Assembly: GCA_001717015.1 (NCBI GenBank)
Contig: MAGV01000020.1
Location: forward strand, 1-7,552
Direction of reading: 5' to 3'
DNA from: Candidatus Methanosuratincola petrocarbonis (ex Vanwonterghem et al. 2016)
GTDB lineage: Archaea > Thermoproteota > Methanomethylicia > Methanomethylicales > Methanomethylicaceae
DNA: 7,552 nucleotides
The position numbers and the translations under genes were made by a program. Below, piece after piece: positions 5,162 to 7,552 of the stretch. The notes under the pieces were generated by a model. That model had not been told where the DNA came from, ran no database searches, and worked only from the letters and a program-made list of their open reading frames with translations. Numbering within the stretch: the stretch's first letter is position 1; each line of letters starts with the position of its first letter.

Positions 5162-6886
5162 ATGGATCCCCTGCTAGGCTTCACACTTTCGCTCCTCATT
5201 GCTGCAGCTGTGGCTACGTTACTGAATCGTATCAACGTCTCGCCTGTTGCAGGGTACATTATCGCAGGCCTTCTCATAGGCCCGGTATTCAACGCTGTGG
5301 ACCCGAACTCCGAATACATAACTATCGCGAGCAACATCGGGATAGCGCTGATAGCATTTGAGATAGGGCTAACCGCGAAACTCGGTTTCCTCAGGAGGCA
5401 CGGCCACGAGATAGGCATGACTGCTCTGATTGAGTTCGCAGTCATTGCGTTCCTCGTGGCGGCAATCGGGGTCTCCATTGGATTTCCGATCATCGTCAGC
5501 GTGATTTTGGGGCTAATGGCGCTCAACACAAGCACGGCAATAGCCTTTAAGATGGTGGAAGCGGGCGGGAGGCTGACCGAGAGATCCATGTTGCGTGTAC
5601 TGAGCGTGGGCACGATCGAGGACATCATCGTAATGACTGGGATCTCGCTCATACCTGCCTTTTCCCAACTGGGAAGCCTGAACGTCGAGAACGTCTTCTA
5701 TCAGATCTCTTTTGTCGTGATCACGGTACTAGTTGTCCTGATCGTGAGCCTGCAGGTAATGCCGAAGATCTTTTCTTTTGTCTCAAAAGGGAACGAGCAA
5801 GAGATCACAGTACTCCTGCTGCTTGCGACAGCAATCGGATTCGGTTGGCTGGGGAACTACATGGGGATCTCGTTCTCTCTTGGAGCCTTCATCGCAGGGC
5901 TCGTAATCTCATCGGTAGACCTCCCACGGGAAGTTATGGACCGGATGGTCTCGCTCAGGGATCTCTTTGCCATACTGTTCTTCATATCGATCGGACTTGC
6001 AATGCCGAGGATCGAGAGCCTTGAGAGCGTTGCTTATGCTGCGGCAATAGCTGTTGCAATCATAGGGCTGAAATTCTTCTCTTTCACCTCAGCTGCCTGG
6101 CTGATCGGTAGAAACCTGGAGAAGGCGATAAGGATTGGGTTCTATATGATCCCGATCAGCGAGTTCGCGCTCATAGTGGCGAACGAGGGCTACAGGTACG
6201 GCTTCATAGACAACAGCTTTTTCATGGCATCAGCATTCGCTGTCATCACATCAGTAATTTTGGCTTCGATCCTGGTCAAGAATGATGAATATTATGCAGG
6301 CAGGGCAGCTTCAGCGGTACCGGAGAGGATCAAAAGGAGCGTCGAGACGTTCTCTGCGCGCGTGACTGGATTCCTGATAGGCAAAATGTTCAGGGAGGGG
6401 GAGGGGCGCAGGCTCTTGCTGGCGATGGGGAGCAAGATAGCAGTGATCATAGTCATAACAGCAATAGGGTCACTTTTGATCCAGATCCTTAATGAGATCC
6501 CACTCTTTCCAGACTTCCTACTGGTGGTCCAAGCAGGGATTGCAACGATGGTAGGTCTCATCGTACTGACTGAGATGGTCAGACTCGGACACGACATAAA
6601 CAAGACGATCGAGGTTGTGCTGAAGATCAAAGGTCAGGAGGCGAACAGGGCTCTCAAGGCATTCAGGGACGCGGTCTATTTGTTCATACTGCTCGCCATC
6701 TCATCGATAGCAATTCTCAGCGCAGCCGCCCTCGTAAGAAAGCTGTTCCAAGAGTCTGGGGGAGTGACAGCCAATATCCTCTCATTTACCATCATCATCT
6801 CATTCACCCTCATAGCATTCCTCTTCTCTTACAGCAGGATAAGGAAGATGCTCGAAGCACTTGAAGGGATAATAAACAGGATTTAG
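5162..6886 (+). CDS. CPA2-family cation/proton antiporter with a membrane C-terminal extension
   Basis: Predicted to exchange Na+ or K+ for protons across the cytoplasmic membrane for pH or ion homeostasis. Residues 1 to about 372 form the KefB/NapA-type transport domain with some 12-13 membrane segments: SPVAGYIIAGLLIGP (27-41); the TM4-like unwound stretch LNTSTAIAFK (121-130); GTIEDIIV (150-157) with the ion-binding pair Glu153-Asp154; LGAFIAGLV (240-248); SLRDLFAILFFISIGLAM (264-281); a membrane lysine, Lys304, in IGLKFFSF; and PISEFALIVANEG (331-343). Where KefC-like relatives carry a cytosolic RCK/TrkA domain, this protein has a linker (about 373-421) with many basic residues and four more hydrophobic segments (about 425-441, 452-471, 504-524, 537-556). 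The start is ATG 5162. The gene is separately promoted from the aro genes and nothing nearby shows which ion it moves. Base composition is more A+T rich than in the aro genes. Confidence 0.85.
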   Translation: MDPLLGFTLSLLIAAAVATLLNRINVSPVAGYIIAGLLIGPVFNAVDPNSEYITIASNIGIALIAFEIGLTAKLGFLRRHGHEIGMTALIEFAVIAFLVAAIGVSIGFPIIVSVILGLMALNTSTAIAFKMVEAGGRLTERSMLRVLSVGTIEDIIVMTGISLIPAFSQLGSLNVENVFYQISFVVITVLVVLIVSLQVMPKIFSFVSKGNEQEITVLLLLATAIGFGWLGNYMGISFSLGAFIAGLVISSVDLPREVMDRMVSLRDLFAILFFISIGLAMPRIESLESVAYAAAIAVAIIGLKFFSFTSAAWLIGRNLEKAIRIGFYMIPISEFALIVANEGYRYGFIDNSFFMASAFAVITSVILASILVKNDEYYAGRAASAVPERIKRSVETFSARVTGFLIGKMFREGEGRRLLLAMGSKIAVIIVITAIGSLLIQILNEIPLFPDFLLVVQAGIATMVGLIVLTEMVRLGHDINKTIEVVLKIKGQEANRALKAFRDAVYLFILLAISSIAILSAAALVRKLFQESGGVTANILSFTIIISFTLIAFLFSYSRIRKMLEALEGIINRI

Positions 6887-6895
6887 GAAGGCTCC

Positions 6896-7552
6896 TTATT
6901 CTGGGAGCTCTGCGAACAATTTCCGAAACTGCCTTTTCGAGAGGGTGAAAAAGGCGGACGCTATGATCAGCCCTAAAGCCAAGGAGGCTGCGAGCGATGG
7001 ATACAGCCCGTAGCCAACGCCCATGAATATGTATGGGATTATAGGCGATGCGGAAATTAGCCCCGACACCCCCAGTACCAGCATCGAAAGGAGAATGCCT
7101 GTGCCTGTGATGTAGCTGCTCCGGGGCTTCTCGCTCAGTTCAGGGTATCTCGAGCCGAAATATAGACCGACGCTTACAGAGATGCATGCCATCGCAATGC
7201 CCAGCACGAGCAAGCTTGCGGCAGCATTCGACCCGAAGTGGAATAAGAGTGTGAAGATCACCGAAAACACCAAGGATAACACAAGCGAGAGGGAGAGGGG
7301 CAAGACAGCCTTCGCCTTGAAGTATGACTCGGGACCTATCGGCGAGGCAAATATGCGCCACAATGCCCTGCCTTCCTGACCAATCGACATGGCAGACAGG
7401 AAGAGACCAAAGATCCCAGTACCCATCAACGAGAACATGCCGGCATAACCGTATATCTCGTATCGGTCCATGGAGCCCATCGTCAGGAACAACGGTATTA
7501 CCATTATGAAAGGGATCGACCAGAACCTCACCATCTCCTTCCTCCTAGCCAG
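6896..7552 (-). CDS. C-terminal part of a polytopic membrane protein, probably an ABC-2-type exporter permease (partial)
   Basis: At least 212 residues with about six or seven hydrophobic segments (numbered from Met at 7534: about 6-20, 31-51, 75-99, 104-126, 145-160, 163-176, 178-197). The segment IGQEGRALWRIFASPI (51-66) and YFGSRYPELSEKPRS (125-139) resemble the EG-x-x-F/W...SP and FP-x-F motifs of a group of large ABC-2-type permeases in archaea and Firmicutes; this match is from memory, not a search. Such proteins normally have about 500 residues, so this would be the C-terminal half. The frame stays open to the window edge (six more codons before Met 7534), and I take the gene to be cut by the window. 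However, AGGAGG (7546-7541) lies 6 nt before ATG 7534, so that could also be a true start. No ATPase partner is visible. It converges on the antiporter gene with only 9 nt between the stops. Confidence 0.6.
   Translation of the reverse strand: MARRKEMVRFWSIPFIMVIPLFLTMGSMDRYEIYGYAGMFSLMGTGIFGLFLSAMSIGQEGRALWRIFASPIGPESYFKAKAVLPLSLSLVLSLVFSVIFTLLFHFGSNAAASLLVLGIAMACISVSVGLYFGSRYPELSEKPRSSYITGTGILLSMLVLGVSGLISASPIIPYIFMGVGYGLYPSLAASLALGLIIASAFFTLSKRQFRKLFAELPE

Noticed and set aside
7182..7509. Short plus-strand open frames (65 and 61 codons) opposite the permease gene
   Set aside because: No ribosome-binding site or recognisable features; they lie opposite a clear multi-pass membrane protein gene.

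Overview
The window looks archaeal. The shikimate kinase is the GHMP-superfamily type that archaea use instead of bacterial AroK. Ribosome-binding sites match the archaeal 16S tail (GGAGGTGATC), and the one clear intergenic promoter looks like a TATA box. The DNA is fairly G+C rich and uses AGG (Arg) and ATA (Ile) codons heavily. A TACK-type or methanogen-related lineage is possible, but nothing here fixes the taxon.

Positions 1-5032 hold five genes on the + strand that overlap end to end: shikimate kinase, EPSP synthase (aroA), chorismate synthase (aroC), a P-protein (chorismate mutase-prephenate dehydratase-ACT, pheA) and prephenate dehydrogenase (tyrA). Together they convert shikimate to chorismate, then through prephenate to phenylpyruvate (Phe branch) and 4-hydroxyphenylpyruvate (Tyr branch). 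Every junction overlaps (11, 4, about 20 and 79 nt), so this is almost certainly one transcript with coupled translation. Earlier steps of the pathway, such as shikimate dehydrogenase, probably lie upstream of position 1.

Positions 5033-5161 are the only real gap (129 bp). It holds T-rich tracts that could end the aro transcript and a probable TATA promoter for the next gene. Positions 5162-6886 encode a 574-residue CPA2-family cation/proton antiporter whose C-terminus has extra membrane segments where KefB/KefC-type relatives carry an RCK/TrkA domain. Nine bases further on, a convergent minus-strand gene (6896 to the window edge) encodes the C-terminal part of a polytopic membrane protein resembling ABC-2-type exporter permeases.

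I found no RNA gene, mobile element, CRISPR array or clearly new system. The points most worth a second look are the 79-nt out-of-frame pheA/tyrA overlap with the tyrA ribosome-binding site buried in pheA, the altered effector motif of the PheA ACT domain, the Glu-Asp ion-binding pair and membrane C-terminus of the antiporter, and the residues in AroA at positions linked to glyphosate sensitivity.
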